Part shown: positions 6,385 to 14,345 of the stretch, in pieces
How positions within the stretch are numbered: the first letter of the stretch is position 1
How the letters are laid out: every line of letters begins with the position of its first letter
From: Synechocystis sp. PCC 7509
GTDB taxonomy: Bacteria > Cyanobacteriota > Cyanobacteriia > Cyanobacteriales > Chroococcidiopsidaceae
Assembly (NCBI RefSeq): GCF_000332075.2
Contig: NZ_ALVU02000001.1
Coordinates: 3,732,324-3,796,323, forward strand
Direction: 5' to 3'
Length of the DNA: 64,000 bases
Position numbers and translations under genes: made by a program
The notes under the pieces: model-generated
Seen by the model: only the letters and a program-made list of their open reading frames with translations
The model's database searches: none
What the model was told of the DNA's origin: nothing

Positions 6385-7425
6385 ATGACCTACATTAATG
6401 TACCCTCCCAAGGCAAGATTGAGGGCAAGTTTTACCCGCTTCAGATTGAAGAACACATGAGAGCTTGTAGGAAGCTAACAAAAGCACAGTTAGCCATTTT
6501 TTACTACTTCAAAGCAGTCGATCCTTTTGGGGGGAAATGGATAGATATCAAGATTGTTGAATTAGCAAAGCAACTAGGATTATCAAAAATCACCGTTTCT
6601 AGAGCTTTAAAATTTCTCGATCAGCTTGGCTGGCTTAAATTAAAGCTAATTTCTGTTCAAGTGCAGGTACAGACAGATTTAGGTGATAGAGATGGCACTG
6701 ACGACCAACAATTTCTCAGTGCCATCGTCCCCGATCGAAGTAATAAATGTGACAATAACATTTTGATCAAAAATGATCGCATAAAAGTATCAGAATCCGC
6801 TTCAAACAAGGATTCTGATAATAATGGTGTGAAAAAATGTTTCGGTGTGATCATTTCTGATCAAAATGGATCAGAAATGATAAAAAGTGATCAGAAATGT
6901 TCTGATGTGATCAAAAATGATCGCATGGAGGTATTGAACACCGCTCCAGGCAAAGATTTCAAACCCTCTAAGACTATTAAGACTAATAAGACTAATAAGA
7001 CTCTCTCTCTCACAGACAAAGAGAGAGAGAAATTTTTGGAATTTGCAAGAAAGAAAGCTAGTGAGTTGCCAAAACCTCCAACACTGCCAGAAAAATGGAT
7101 TCACAAGAACCACGACGAATTATGGGCGAAATACCAAGAGTTAGAGCAGCGCAAAGAGACGAATGAGCAACAAAGAAAGGAAAGTATCGATAAGCCACAA
7201 GAAACGGTTGTAGACCCTCGTATTGCGGCGGATTTGGAAAATGGAAAAATTTTACAAATTGATTGCCACGACAAAATGTTTAGGGATACAGATGGTTGGT
7301 GGCAGAAGTGGCACGAGTACGAGGAATGGAACGCCAAGCGATCGGCGGATTCTCAGCCAACCAATGAAGAATTACTAAGGAGCAAGCAATTAATTGAGGC
7401 AGCACTAGGAATCAAATCAAGTTAA
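6385..7425 (+). CDS. Winged-helix replication-initiator-like protein
   Basis: A 346-residue protein. Residues 1-95 form a winged helix (LTKAQLAIFYYF, VELAKQLGLSKITVSRALKF, LDQLGWLKLK). The ~100-210 region is hydrophilic and low-complexity, and its DNA contains iteron-like GATC-rich repeats. The C-terminal ~140 residues are helical and charged. The plan resembles lambda-O-type phage initiators, whose gene also contains its own origin. It is expected to recruit host replication proteins to that patch. Calling it an initiator is an inference from fold and repeats; no nuclease or ATPase motif is visible. Confidence 0.6.
   Translation: MTYINVPSQGKIEGKFYPLQIEEHMRACRKLTKAQLAIFYYFKAVDPFGGKWIDIKIVELAKQLGLSKITVSRALKFLDQLGWLKLKLISVQVQVQTDLGDRDGTDDQQFLSAIVPDRSNKCDNNILIKNDRIKVSESASNKDSDNNGVKKCFGVIISDQNGSEMIKSDQKCSDVIKNDRMEVLNTAPGKDFKPSKTIKTNKTNKTLSLTDKEREKFLEFARKKASELPKPPTLPEKWIHKNHDELWAKYQELEQRKETNEQQRKESIDKPQETVVDPRIAADLENGKILQIDCHDKMFRDTDGWWQKWHEYEEWNAKRSADSQPTNEELLRSKQLIEAALGIKSS
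6764..6926. repeat. Iteron-like repeats within the initiator-like gene, candidate origin
   Basis: A 19-bp repeat TGATCAAAAATGATCGCAT occurs at 6764-6782 and 6908-6926. Between them lie GATCAGAAATG units (6869 and 6891 areas), several further TGATC words, and a perfect inverted repeat ATCAGAATCC/GGATTCTGAT (6789-6798 and 6810-6819). A polypurine/AT-rich tract follows downstream. The density of repeats within a coding region suggests origin function. Confidence 0.5.
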
Positions 7426-7479
7426 TTGGTTAGCGATCCAAAACAAAGGTTGGTTGATTAGCGCGATCGCCCAAATTTA

Positions 7480-7593
7480 ATTCTGTATCAACTTTGATAG
7501 TGGGTTCTTGGCAGTAAAGGAAAGTGATACAGAATCCTCGCAGCGAAGGAAAGCAATACAGTGTCATCGGTTCAGGGATTGGATTCTGTATCA
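7480..7593. repeat. Cluster of three dispersed-motif copies in the 7426-7619 gap
   Basis: This 194-bp intergenic gap holds GATACAGAAT cores on the minus strand (7481-7490), the plus strand (7521-7536, full AAAGTGATACAGAATCC) and the minus strand (7582-7593), with a related AAGCAATACAG at 7551. No gene is visible. It could be a binding or partition-like cluster. Confidence 0.65.
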
Positions 7594-7619
7594 AAATAGA
7601 AGAAACAGGATAAAGACAT

Positions 7620-7988
7620 ATGGAATTTGATGAACTTAAACAACTGGTAGAAAGCAACGCTAAAAGTATTGAAGCTTTGAGTAATGAGTCTGCGGCAGCA
7701 AGGCAAGAACTAAGAGAAGGACTGAAGGAAACTAGAGCAATTGTTGATAGCAACGCTAAAGCTATTCTTGGATTAGCTGAAGAAGCAAGGGCAGACAGGC
7801 AAGACATTCGGGATCTCAAAGATACAGTTTTTACTCTTGCTCAGATAGCCAGCGACCACGAAAAACGTCTAACTCAATTAGTAGGCTACTCAATTACTGG
7901 TGATAGCGATCGCCTAGACCTGCTGCAACGGATTCAAAAACTAGAGCGCCGCATCAAACAAATTGAAGATACACCAAATGCGGAATAA
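7620..7988 (+). CDS. Coiled-coil protein, unknown function
   Basis: A 122-residue protein, helical almost throughout. It has heptads such as ELKQLVESNAKSIEALSNES, a second VDSNAKAILGLAEEARADRQ block, and a C-terminal LLQRIQKLERRIKQIED helix. An AIVDSNAKAI phrase is shared with the protein at 2049-2351 (AIVDSNARSI), and a third related coiled-coil protein is at 2827-3117. There are no membrane segments. It ends the rightward block and is flanked on both sides by copies of the dispersed motif. The function is unknown; a structural, anti-repressor or phage-defence sensor role is possible. Confidence 0.68.
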   Translation: MEFDELKQLVESNAKSIEALSNESAAARQELREGLKETRAIVDSNAKAILGLAEEARADRQDIRDLKDTVFTLAQIASDHEKRLTQLVGYSITGDSDRLDLLQRIQKLERRIKQIEDTPNAE

Positions 7989-7990
7989 GA

Positions 7991-8006
7991 AAAGTGATAC
8001 AGAATC
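7991..8006 (+). repeat. Dispersed-motif copy between convergent blocks
   Basis: AAAGTGATACAGAATC with the same following CTCGC as the copy at 7521. It lies in the 30-bp gap between the rightward block and the end of the leftward late block. Confidence 0.65.
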
Positions 8007-8018
8007 CTCGCTCTTAAA

Positions 8019-8663
8019 TTAAGCAGATACCCGTTTTGCCTTACGCTTTGCGGTTGCCTGGATAGAGGCGCTTCTGAATTGATAAAGATAGGCACAAACA
8101 ATAAACCAAGTGATAAACATTAGTTCAGAAAGCGATTCCAATCGCTTAGTAATTACTTGACTTACAAGTTCTGGTTGATACCGAAGACCATAAATCATAG
8201 AACGATCAAGAAATGAAAGCAAAACCCACGTCACTATTGGTGTAACACCCACTAAACCCGCCAAAGTTAAAGCCGTCCAGCCAAAAAATATATCTCGCTT
8301 CTTTTTGGGAGGCTGGAGCCAGCGCAAAAAGTTGGGAACCTCCGACCAGAGCGATCGCAAAGCTAGAGAATACAATCCCACTAGCAGCAGATACCAAAAG
8401 AAAGAACCAGCTAAAAATAGCAAGCTTAAAGCCGCCGTACCACTAATTGCATTTACAGGAGCTTGAGCAGCTACAGCAAAAATCAACATTAAAAAACACT
8501 GCCAACCTAGCAGGGCAGGAAATAAAACAGCAGCAACCCAAGTAGGAATTGCTAAACCCAACGTTTTCAACACCGATCCAAGTGAAAGAAACCAGATAGA
8601 CTGTTTGCCCCTGGTAGTAATGGTTAAACCAGCCAGCAATAATAGAAAAATTGTAATAAACAT
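8019..8663 (-). CDS. Multi-pass membrane protein, unknown function
   Basis: A 214-residue protein with about five hydrophobic helices (near residues 1-15, 25-60, 70-105, 125-150 and 180-195) and a basic C-terminus ending KRKAKRVSA. A cytoplasmic-looking loop QPPKKKRD separates helices 3 and 4. It is the last gene of the late block, 98 bp after the lysin, and is preceded by a short AT-rich gap. No family is recognised. Membrane cargo, superinfection exclusion or an accessory lysis factor are all possible. Confidence 0.7.
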   Translation of the reverse strand: MFITIFLLLLAGLTITTRGKQSIWFLSLGSVLKTLGLAIPTWVAAVLFPALLGWQCFLMLIFAVAAQAPVNAISGTAALSLLFLAGSFFWYLLLVGLYSLALRSLWSEVPNFLRWLQPPKKKRDIFFGWTALTLAGLVGVTPIVTWVLLSFLDRSMIYGLRYQPELVSQVITKRLESLSELMFITWFIVCAYLYQFRSASIQATAKRKAKRVSA

Positions 8664-8761
8664 GAGAACCGCAAACTACTACTAGCTTAGGATTCCCCTT
8701 TATTTGTAAAAGTGATCGCGCTTTTATTCTATCTTTTGGACGAAAGCGCGATCGCTCTACT

Positions 8762-9415
8762 TTAACTTTTAACTGAATACTTCTTAATCAGTTGGTCGCC
8801 AGGTATGATTGTTGTCCAGAATATGTATTTTTTGTCCGCCACGTAGCGGATATCTCTTTTCAGAACTTCCATAAATAATTTGTGGCTAATCCGACTACGT
8901 CCAACCAAGCATCCCGCCGAAGCATTGTAAACCTTGGTTACGGGCAAGTCATAACCCCAATGTTGGTTGATTCCAAATAACCCATTGTCCAAAAAGTCGC
9001 CAGTCCGCTTGTAGTCCTTGTTATAATCCCGCCAAACTTTCACCGGAGCCACTTGGATCAAAGCTTCATGAACATCTCTCGATCCGTGATGTCCTACTGA
9101 CCACGCCTGATACTGACCAAAAGCGATCCGCGCTGCGCCCTTGGTATTCATTGGGTGAATAGTATAGTAATCGCCAGGTTCCGTCGTTGCGTCCCAGTTG
9201 CCAATTATCTTAGGGCGATCGTCCACAATTTCTATAATCATTCGCCTGTCATTAAATTCGTTAGGGCGATCGGCGTTTACCTTGCCATTGGCGTTTAGTC
9301 CTTCAACGTAAACAATGTTGTAGCGCTTTTCGCCTGTAAAGATGTTGAATTTATTAACCTGCATCCAGCGCACGATCTGGCTTGTTAAACTATTATCCAA
9401 CTTATCGAAATTCAT
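8762..9415 (-). CDS. Putative endolysin with L,D-transpeptidase-like active-site motif
   Basis: A 217-residue soluble protein with no signal peptide. His152 (INQHWGYD) and Ser166-Ala-Gly168-Cys169 (ASAGCLVG) reproduce the His plus SxGC pattern of the YkuD fold. The region upstream (GDYYTIHPMNTKGAARIAFG, then VGHHGSRDVHEALIQ) suits a peptidoglycan-acting domain. Genes of this type sit beside holins in phages. Here the start overlaps the holin-like stop as ATGA. The expected role is cell-wall cleavage for release. The exact bond cut cannot be told from sequence. Confidence 0.65.
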   Translation of the reverse strand: MNFDKLDNSLTSQIVRWMQVNKFNIFTGEKRYNIVYVEGLNANGKVNADRPNEFNDRRMIIEIVDDRPKIIGNWDATTEPGDYYTIHPMNTKGAARIAFGQYQAWSVGHHGSRDVHEALIQVAPVKVWRDYNKDYKRTGDFLDNGLFGINQHWGYDLPVTKVYNASAGCLVGRSRISHKLFMEVLKRDIRYVADKKYIFWTTIIPGDQLIKKYSVKS

Positions 9416-9630
9416 TGATTTTGCTCCTCGATATCTTCCGTTGTTGGCGCGGCGTTTGCAGGTCTTTGAGTCACAACCCCCAACAGCACTGTCGCTACAC
9501 CGCCAATTGTGCCTACAGTTTTAGCGTCTCCTACTTCTTGCGTAACCAGTACAGCGCAAATTCCAGCGATCGCGCCAAAAATAGTGCCTAATAGGTCTAA
9601 TTGGTTTTTATTAAGTTTAATCATCATCAT
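9412..9630 (-). CDS. Holin-like small membrane protein
   Basis: A 72-residue protein starting at MMMIKLNKNQLDLL, with GAGG upstream of ATG 9630. It has two hydrophobic helices, GTIFGAIAGICAVLV and a TIGGVATVLLGVVTQRP stretch, joined by a short loop, and an acidic C-terminal tail. Cyanobacterial prophages commonly carry such a two-helix protein ending VITQRP before a lysin, as I recall. It would form the pore that releases the lysin. It overlaps the preceding gene by 14 nt and the lysin by 4 nt, a typical lysis cassette. Confidence 0.7.
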   Translation of the reverse strand: MMMIKLNKNQLDLLGTIFGAIAGICAVLVTQEVGDAKTVGTIGGVATVLLGVVTQRPANAAPTTEDIEEQNQ

Positions 9631-10054
9631 TGTTTTCCTCGTAGGAATCGCGAATAGTAAAGCCATCGTGTTTTTTTAAGAATTTTTGAGTATCTTTAAT
9701 TGAGCTTGATAGGCGCTTAAATTTGTGATCGATCTTCTCGTTTATCTGCCCTAATAGAAACTGAAAAGTCTCTTTGCGATTTATATAGTCTTGGATATGC
9801 AGTTCTAGATTTTTTTCTATTCTTGCCGTGTAGTCATTAGTGCGAACTACGCGGTCAAGCAAAATCTTATGCCCTTCAAGGCTTGAATGCTCTAATAGTT
9901 CTTGTCTTAAGTGATGAATATTAATTTCTAATCTATTAATTTTGTTAGCGTATTGAATTAGTAAGCCCAAAAGAATAGTTAAAGATACTAAAATCCCCAA
10001 TAAAATACCGATGGATTCCAAACTAAGTATAAAATTGGTGGAAGCTGCAAACAT
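9617..10054 (-). CDS. Membrane-anchored coiled-coil protein of the lysis cassette
   Basis: A 145-residue protein with one N-terminal transmembrane helix (about residues 10-32, ESIGILLGILVSLTILLGLL). A long charged helical region follows, with KINRLEINIHHLRQELLEH and later IEKNLELHIQDYINRKE, and the tail is Asp-rich. The topology is N-in with a coiled-coil stalk, like spanin or holin-modulator proteins. Overlap with the holin gene supports a lysis role, but no family is recognised. Confidence 0.6.
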   Translation of the reverse strand: MFAASTNFILSLESIGILLGILVSLTILLGLLIQYANKINRLEINIHHLRQELLEHSSLEGHKILLDRVVRTNDYTARIEKNLELHIQDYINRKETFQFLLGQINEKIDHKFKRLSSSIKDTQKFLKKHDGFTIRDSYEENNDDD

Positions 10055-10056
10055 AT

Positions 10057-11298
10057 TTAACGAGTCCCTGTAACATTTGGATCGTTGCCTGTCAAAAAGG
10101 TTTCTACAAAATTTGCACTGCTATTGCTTAAAAGCTCCAAGCGTATTTTAGCTGTACCAACATTAAAACTACTTCCCGTTCTTCTTAGTCTTAAGTTGTT
10201 TAAGTTAGCAGAAATTTTAAGGTCAAGGTCGCAATCATTAGCAGCTTGAGATTGAAAGCTTTTATCAGGAATTAATCTAAGCCAGGGAGAAGGGCTAGAG
10301 CGCCAAACAGTTGCTACTACGTAATGTTTAGCTAAAGAGAAAAGTGTTGTACTGACACATAAAGAAATTCTAAATATCATGCCGTTAGCAAGATTATTTA
10401 AAGTTCCAATTTCAATAAAATCATTCAAAACTGTTGGTACAGTTCGAGTGATTTCTAAGCTAAGTGGCGCTGTATTGTAATTATATTTACTGCTTTGTAT
10501 TCCCCCCAAAGCTTGCAGGAGATTAATAAAATTTTTGTTGCCTTCTATATTTTGGTTGCCAGTTAAGTTTACAAAACTACTAAGAACAGTGTCTAAACCG
10601 TCAATGGTATTAATTGCTTGCGTATCTTGATGATTAGTTCGTGAAAGCAAGTAAGCATCTGGTTCGTTCACCGTCGCGCCAGTAGCCACAGAACTAAGCT
10701 TAATTTTTTCATCCACGCTAAACATTCCCGCGCTATTACTAGAAGCCAAAGGATGATTAGTAGTGCTTTCATGACTAGCTACATTAGCGATCGCGCTACC
10801 TATTGGATCTGCGCCTACCTGCAAAGCAGTAACGCTGTGGGGATTATTACTACTGTCGATGTGGTTATCTAAATCTAAGTCAAGCGCTTTTAAAGTTAGT
10901 TCTGCTTGGATAGAGTCAAGCTGCAACTGTAAGTTGGTAACGTCACTAATATTTATGGGCAAATTTACACCATTTTCCACAATAGACATTTGCTCTATTT
11001 CAATGATCCAATCCTCATTGAGTAGGTTGTCTACTCTTTTGATTGCCAATTTTCTATTATTTAACCCCGTAGGTGCAGCAAGCAAAATAATATCTAACTC
11101 TGTTTTATAGCCGATTAATTTATAATCAAAAAATGACAGTTCCCCTTGCTCTTCAAAAGCTTGTCTAATTACTATTTTTAGGGCTTTAATTTCTGGGTTA
11201 GTTTTTACGTGTTTAAGCTTAAAAAGTGTGCCAGTAACTACAGGTGTGTAGACATAAAACTCATTAGTAGTAATTGTTGCTAATGGCTGCCAATTCAT
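10057..11298 (-). CDS. Tail-fibre-like receptor-binding protein
   Basis: A 413-residue protein. The N-terminal ~110 residues form a compact beta domain with no signal peptide. The middle contains the hallmark fibre repeat SSNNPHSVTALQVGAD (~150-165), then SAGMFSVDEKIKLSSVATGA, a common tail-fibre segment ('sa-Gl-s..dK.KL..ia..A'), and a NLTGNQNIEGNKNF repeat. The C-terminal ~140 residues are beta-rich and would bind a receptor. It comes 3 nt after the preceding small gene, in one operon with the lysis cassette. It is one of two receptor-binding-like proteins of this element. Confidence 0.75.
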   Translation of the reverse strand: MNWQPLATITTNEFYVYTPVVTGTLFKLKHVKTNPEIKALKIVIRQAFEEQGELSFFDYKLIGYKTELDIILLAAPTGLNNRKLAIKRVDNLLNEDWIIEIEQMSIVENGVNLPINISDVTNLQLQLDSIQAELTLKALDLDLDNHIDSSNNPHSVTALQVGADPIGSAIANVASHESTTNHPLASSNSAGMFSVDEKIKLSSVATGATVNEPDAYLLSRTNHQDTQAINTIDGLDTVLSSFVNLTGNQNIEGNKNFINLLQALGGIQSSKYNYNTAPLSLEITRTVPTVLNDFIEIGTLNNLANGMIFRISLCVSTTLFSLAKHYVVATVWRSSPSPWLRLIPDKSFQSQAANDCDLDLKISANLNNLRLRRTGSSFNVGTAKIRLELLSNSSANFVETFLTGNDPNVTGTR

Positions 11299-11300
11299 TA

Positions 11301-11801
11301 TTATTGAGCATCATAATTTTGTATTTCGTCAATTTTCATTTCTATAGAATCAAGCCTATCAAGCACTTCTTCATAGCCTTGTTCCTCGTAGCCCGTGTAC
11401 TGCCATACCTCCATGTATATGTCTTCAAGCCAGTAAGGAATCTCTAATTTAAGCGTGTAGGGGTAAACGCCGTAATCCTCAAATTTAATTAAAGTAAGTC
11501 TGTTTAAACCTGCGTTTTTGGTTTCGCCTGCTTGAACACCACTAACAAAGTTGCTAGACAAACTAGGAGAAACATACAAAAACTGCGATACTTTAGCCCC
11601 CAAAAACCAGTAGGTCTCCGCCGTTTGGCTGTATGTACCTATCAATACTGTGGAGCTATCGCAAGTAGCATAAATAGGCGGTATCGCCTTGTACTTGTAT
11701 TTTCCAGGTGGATTGTTAGGGGTTGGTATTCTTTCAGCCATACGGCTATCTTGCAATACCAGTCCCCAATTCTCTCTAAGCGCTAAATCCCAGGCTGACA
11801 T
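11301..11801 (-). CDS. Hypothetical protein of the fibre operon
   Basis: A 166-residue soluble protein. It opens SAWDLALRENWGLVLQDSRM, has a Pro-rich PTPNNPPGKYKYK segment and a beta-rich core, and closes with a helix GYEEVLDRLDSIEMKIDEI that could trimerise with the next gene's fibre. There is no signal peptide. It lies directly before the tail-fibre gene (2-nt gap), so it is probably an attachment or assembly partner. No family is recognised. Confidence 0.65.
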   Translation of the reverse strand: MSAWDLALRENWGLVLQDSRMAERIPTPNNPPGKYKYKAIPPIYATCDSSTVLIGTYSQTAETYWFLGAKVSQFLYVSPSLSSNFVSGVQAGETKNAGLNRLTLIKFEDYGVYPYTLKLEIPYWLEDIYMEVWQYTGYEEQGYEEVLDRLDSIEMKIDEIQNYDAQ

Positions 11802-11810
11802 TATTAATCA

Positions 11811-12317
11811 CTAAGGAGTAACTGGAGGCACAGTATTACCAGGATTAGGATCGGCTTGGACAGGAACGTTAGTCGGGTACAGCACGCCGGAATTTGTAAT
11901 GTAATAACCCGGTGGTTTGCTTACAAACTTACCTTTTATCCATTGAGCGATCGCATAATTAGAGGCGGCGGCGGGTACTCGCAAGCTAACAAGCCTTATA
12001 GGAGAAGTTGCAACCGCCGGATCGGCTCTAAGTTGGGTAGGTATTTTTATTAACTTGCCAATAATCCCGCCACTATTAGCGCCCCTGCTGTCGTACCATT
12101 CCGCTCCTTCTACCGCAGCAACCCGAACGACCCTATCATTTAAAGCTCCACTCTCTCTTACTTTTCGGGTGTAGGCTTTTCTTTTTCGTAAATAACCTTC
12201 TATTGGTGTTGCCGAAACAGCTATGCCAAAGTAAGTTATTATTTTTTGCGGAACGACGACATGAATCGTTCTGCCCGATCCTATGTTCATGTCGACTACG
12301 CCAACTGCTTGCGCCAT
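11811..12317 (-). CDS. Hypothetical protein of the fibre operon
   Basis: A 168-residue basic protein. MAQAVGVVDMNIGSGRTIHV starts a beta-rich domain, an RKRKAYTRKVRE basic patch follows, and the tail is Pro-rich (PGNTVPPVTP). There are no membrane segments or signal peptide. It is possibly a minor virion or baseplate component, a guess from its position between small virion-like genes only. Confidence 0.62.
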   Translation of the reverse strand: MAQAVGVVDMNIGSGRTIHVVVPQKIITYFGIAVSATPIEGYLRKRKAYTRKVRESGALNDRVVRVAAVEGAEWYDSRGANSGGIIGKLIKIPTQLRADPAVATSPIRLVSLRVPAAASNYAIAQWIKGKFVSKPPGYYITNSGVLYPTNVPVQADPNPGNTVPPVTP

Positions 12318-12372
12318 TTATTTTTACCTGTTTGTTTAATGTAATTTTTACTAACCTTTGTTGATCAGTTGG

Positions 12373-12612
12373 TTAAGGCACTATTGTGGGCGTAGGATCT
12401 TGCAAAAAGTTTGCAACCTCAAAATTTATACCACCAGTAACTAGATCCTCTGATTCTTCAAGAGGAAAACTAAAAGTTCCTGTAATAGTTCTTGTGGTGT
12501 AATTAATCGAGTAGGTCACTCCACCTTCGGTGAATCCTGTTTTATAGGCTGCTTTAGATGCTTCTTTTATGGCATTGAACACGCCGCGTGCATAGATGGT
12601 ATCTTCTGCCAT
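12373..12612 (-). CDS. Small hypothetical protein heading the fibre operon
   Basis: A 79-residue protein: an N-terminal helix (YARGVFNAIKEASKAAYKTG) followed by beta strands with TRTITGTFSFPLEES. It is the first gene after the strong terminator at 12686-12722, so a promoter probably lies in 12613-12685. The function is unknown. Confidence 0.55.
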   Translation of the reverse strand: MAEDTIYARGVFNAIKEASKAAYKTGFTEGGVTYSINYTTRTITGTFSFPLEESEDLVTGGINFEVANFLQDPTPTIVP

Positions 12613-12685
12613 AGTTAATCTCGTTCTGTGTCAATATGGTTACAGATACTATGGTATATGCGTTATTTGCACATTTAGAGCATTG

Positions 12686-12722
12686 AAATAGTACAAAAAG
12701 GTTAAGCCTTTTTGTACTATTT
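12686..12722 (-). terminator. Strong bidirectional terminator within the late block
   Basis: A perfect 16-bp hairpin with a 5-nt loop (12686-12701 and 12707-12722), with A-rich and T-rich arms. It overlaps the stop codon of the gene at 12722-13429 and divides the late block into two transcription units. Confidence 0.9.
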
Positions 12723-13429
12723 TATGGCGTGACTAATGCTCCCATTTTGTTACCTTTCAAGGCAAATAGCATTATCGGGTGAATTAGAGAATGTACCCTA
12801 GCGTCTGCATAGCTAAATCGCACGTCTACAAGCGGTCTAACCTTTGGCAACTTAACTTGTTCGCCTAGTATGGTTTTAGTTTGAATTAGCTCCGGGTAAC
12901 GCTCTGACTCTGATTCGCTACCGCTTTTTGTAAGCCATATCCATTCTGGAGTGTGATTTTGCAAAGATAAAATCTTAGTTACTAAGTCTCTAGGCTGGGC
13001 TGAACTGCGTGCCAACACCTGCAATTGATAGCCTTTGTCCCAGTCTGCGTAGGTATATAGCTCTTTGCCTTTTGTCCACACGTACCCACCATTAGATCCA
13101 AAGATATTTTTAATACTTGTTGCTATACGAGTTAATTCGCTTTTTGAGATAGTTTCCGATGTCTCGTTCATTATCCTGAAAGTCAGCCTACCTTCTGACC
13201 TTCTTAGCCCTTGATAGGTAGATGGGTTTGAGCCTACTTGTTTAAAGTCAGTATCTTCTAAAAAGTGCAACCTAATTTGTGGTTTAAATCGTCGGTTTGG
13301 GTGCATTTCTGATCGGCTACCACCTTCCCCAATTTCTAAATTATTTAGTAATTGGTTTATCGCCATAACCTCGGTAATTATTGGCTTAAGTAGTTTACTA
13401 TTTCCTTTTAAAAGTATTCTCCCCGTCAT
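12722..13429 (-). CDS. Hypothetical virion-associated-like protein
   Basis: A 235-residue soluble alpha/beta protein. It includes MTGRILLKGNSKLLKPIITE, a FRIMNETSETISKSELTRIA segment, an aromatic YVWTKGKELYTYADWDKGYQ stretch and a C-terminal VDVRFSYADARVHSLIHPIM block. It has no signal peptide. Its start overlaps the stop of the preceding gene as ATGA, so the two are translationally coupled and probably function together. It is not a recognised capsid, portal or terminase. Confidence 0.62.
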   Translation of the reverse strand: MTGRILLKGNSKLLKPIITEVMAINQLLNNLEIGEGGSRSEMHPNRRFKPQIRLHFLEDTDFKQVGSNPSTYQGLRRSEGRLTFRIMNETSETISKSELTRIATSIKNIFGSNGGYVWTKGKELYTYADWDKGYQLQVLARSSAQPRDLVTKILSLQNHTPEWIWLTKSGSESESERYPELIQTKTILGEQVKLPKVRPLVDVRFSYADARVHSLIHPIMLFALKGNKMGALVTP

Positions 13430-14322
13430 GGTGTCGCCTCGTCTTCGCTTCTATTTGGCTCTATTTCGATAATCCGTTCAGTGCCAAACACAGACTCATT
13501 ACTCATTTTTTGCGCTGCAAAAAAACCATCGGCAGCGCCCGCAACTATAAAGCCAGCTTCGATACACGATTCTTGAAATTCCTCCCAGAAATTTTCCCAA
13601 TAAGCTCGACCTACAGGGTCTTTTATTCCTTCTATTTGCTCATCTTTGGCGTTAGAAAATGTCCATGGCTCATTGCGCTTTTTATTCATCTTGTCGACTG
13701 ATGCTTGATCGAATTGTCCCGCCAGCACCATAGCTTGAGCAAATACTCTTGCCGCGCCTCTAAACAAAGAGCGATGATTTCTAAACAAGGTAAAAAAGCC
13801 TACTCGCGCCACTTGCTGAATTTGCAGAGAAACCAAATTAGCCAAACTAGCGGCGATTTCATCTGCCGCCTCCTCTCCTAACTCTTTCATCATGTACAAA
13901 GCTAGAGGTTGGTTAAACACGGCTATAGTAGCGGCGGGCGCTAAACCACACACACCAAACCCTAGTGATTGTCCTGCTAAAGTACCTTTAGAAGCGGCTA
14001 AGGCTATTTCAGCTTGTTGGATTTGGGCATCGATAGCAGCATCTGTGATATTCCAATCAAAGTTCCAGATAAACAACGCGCCGGAGATTATTTGCCCCCA
14101 TAACTTTTTAAAATCAAAGCTAATTAATGCTTTTATTGCATTAAAAGCAAGAGACATTAGCGAAGTTCCAAACTTTTTAGTAATGTCCCAGACGGCGGCT
14201 AGCCCCTCTAAATTTCCCTGCTCTGCTGTGCCTGTAGTAGCTATACGTCGTACTCCACCAGCTACAGAAGAGCTTCTAACGGATCTAGAGGATAAACTAC
14301 CTAGGCTAAGGCTAAGAGGCAT
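13426..14322 (-). CDS. Hypothetical protein with amphipathic/hydrophobic core
   Basis: A 298-residue protein. The N-terminus is Ser-rich (SLSLGSLSSRSVRSSSVAGG). Residues ~40-85 are strongly hydrophobic (LMSLAFNAIKALISF, then ISGALFIWNFDWNITDAAID). A Gly/Ala-rich helix pair (GFGVCGLAPAATIAVFNQPL and EEAADEIAASLANLVSLQIQ) follows, then an acidic C-terminus. Membrane-active internal virion or ejection proteins can look like this, but no family is recognised. It is coupled to the downstream gene. Confidence 0.62.
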   Translation of the reverse strand: MPLSLSLGSLSSRSVRSSSVAGGVRRIATTGTAEQGNLEGLAAVWDITKKFGTSLMSLAFNAIKALISFDFKKLWGQIISGALFIWNFDWNITDAAIDAQIQQAEIALAASKGTLAGQSLGFGVCGLAPAATIAVFNQPLALYMMKELGEEAADEIAASLANLVSLQIQQVARVGFFTLFRNHRSLFRGAARVFAQAMVLAGQFDQASVDKMNKKRNEPWTFSNAKDEQIEGIKDPVGRAYWENFWEEFQESCIEAGFIVAGAADGFFAAQKMSNESVFGTERIIEIEPNRSEDEATP

Positions 14323-14345
14323 ATATTTGTTTATTAGTTGGGTTG

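Noticed and set aside
7430-7819. Leftward 129-residue frame
   Set aside because: It lies antisense to the coiled-coil gene and the motif cluster. Its Ser/Leu-rich translation is typical of a reverse reading of helical genes.
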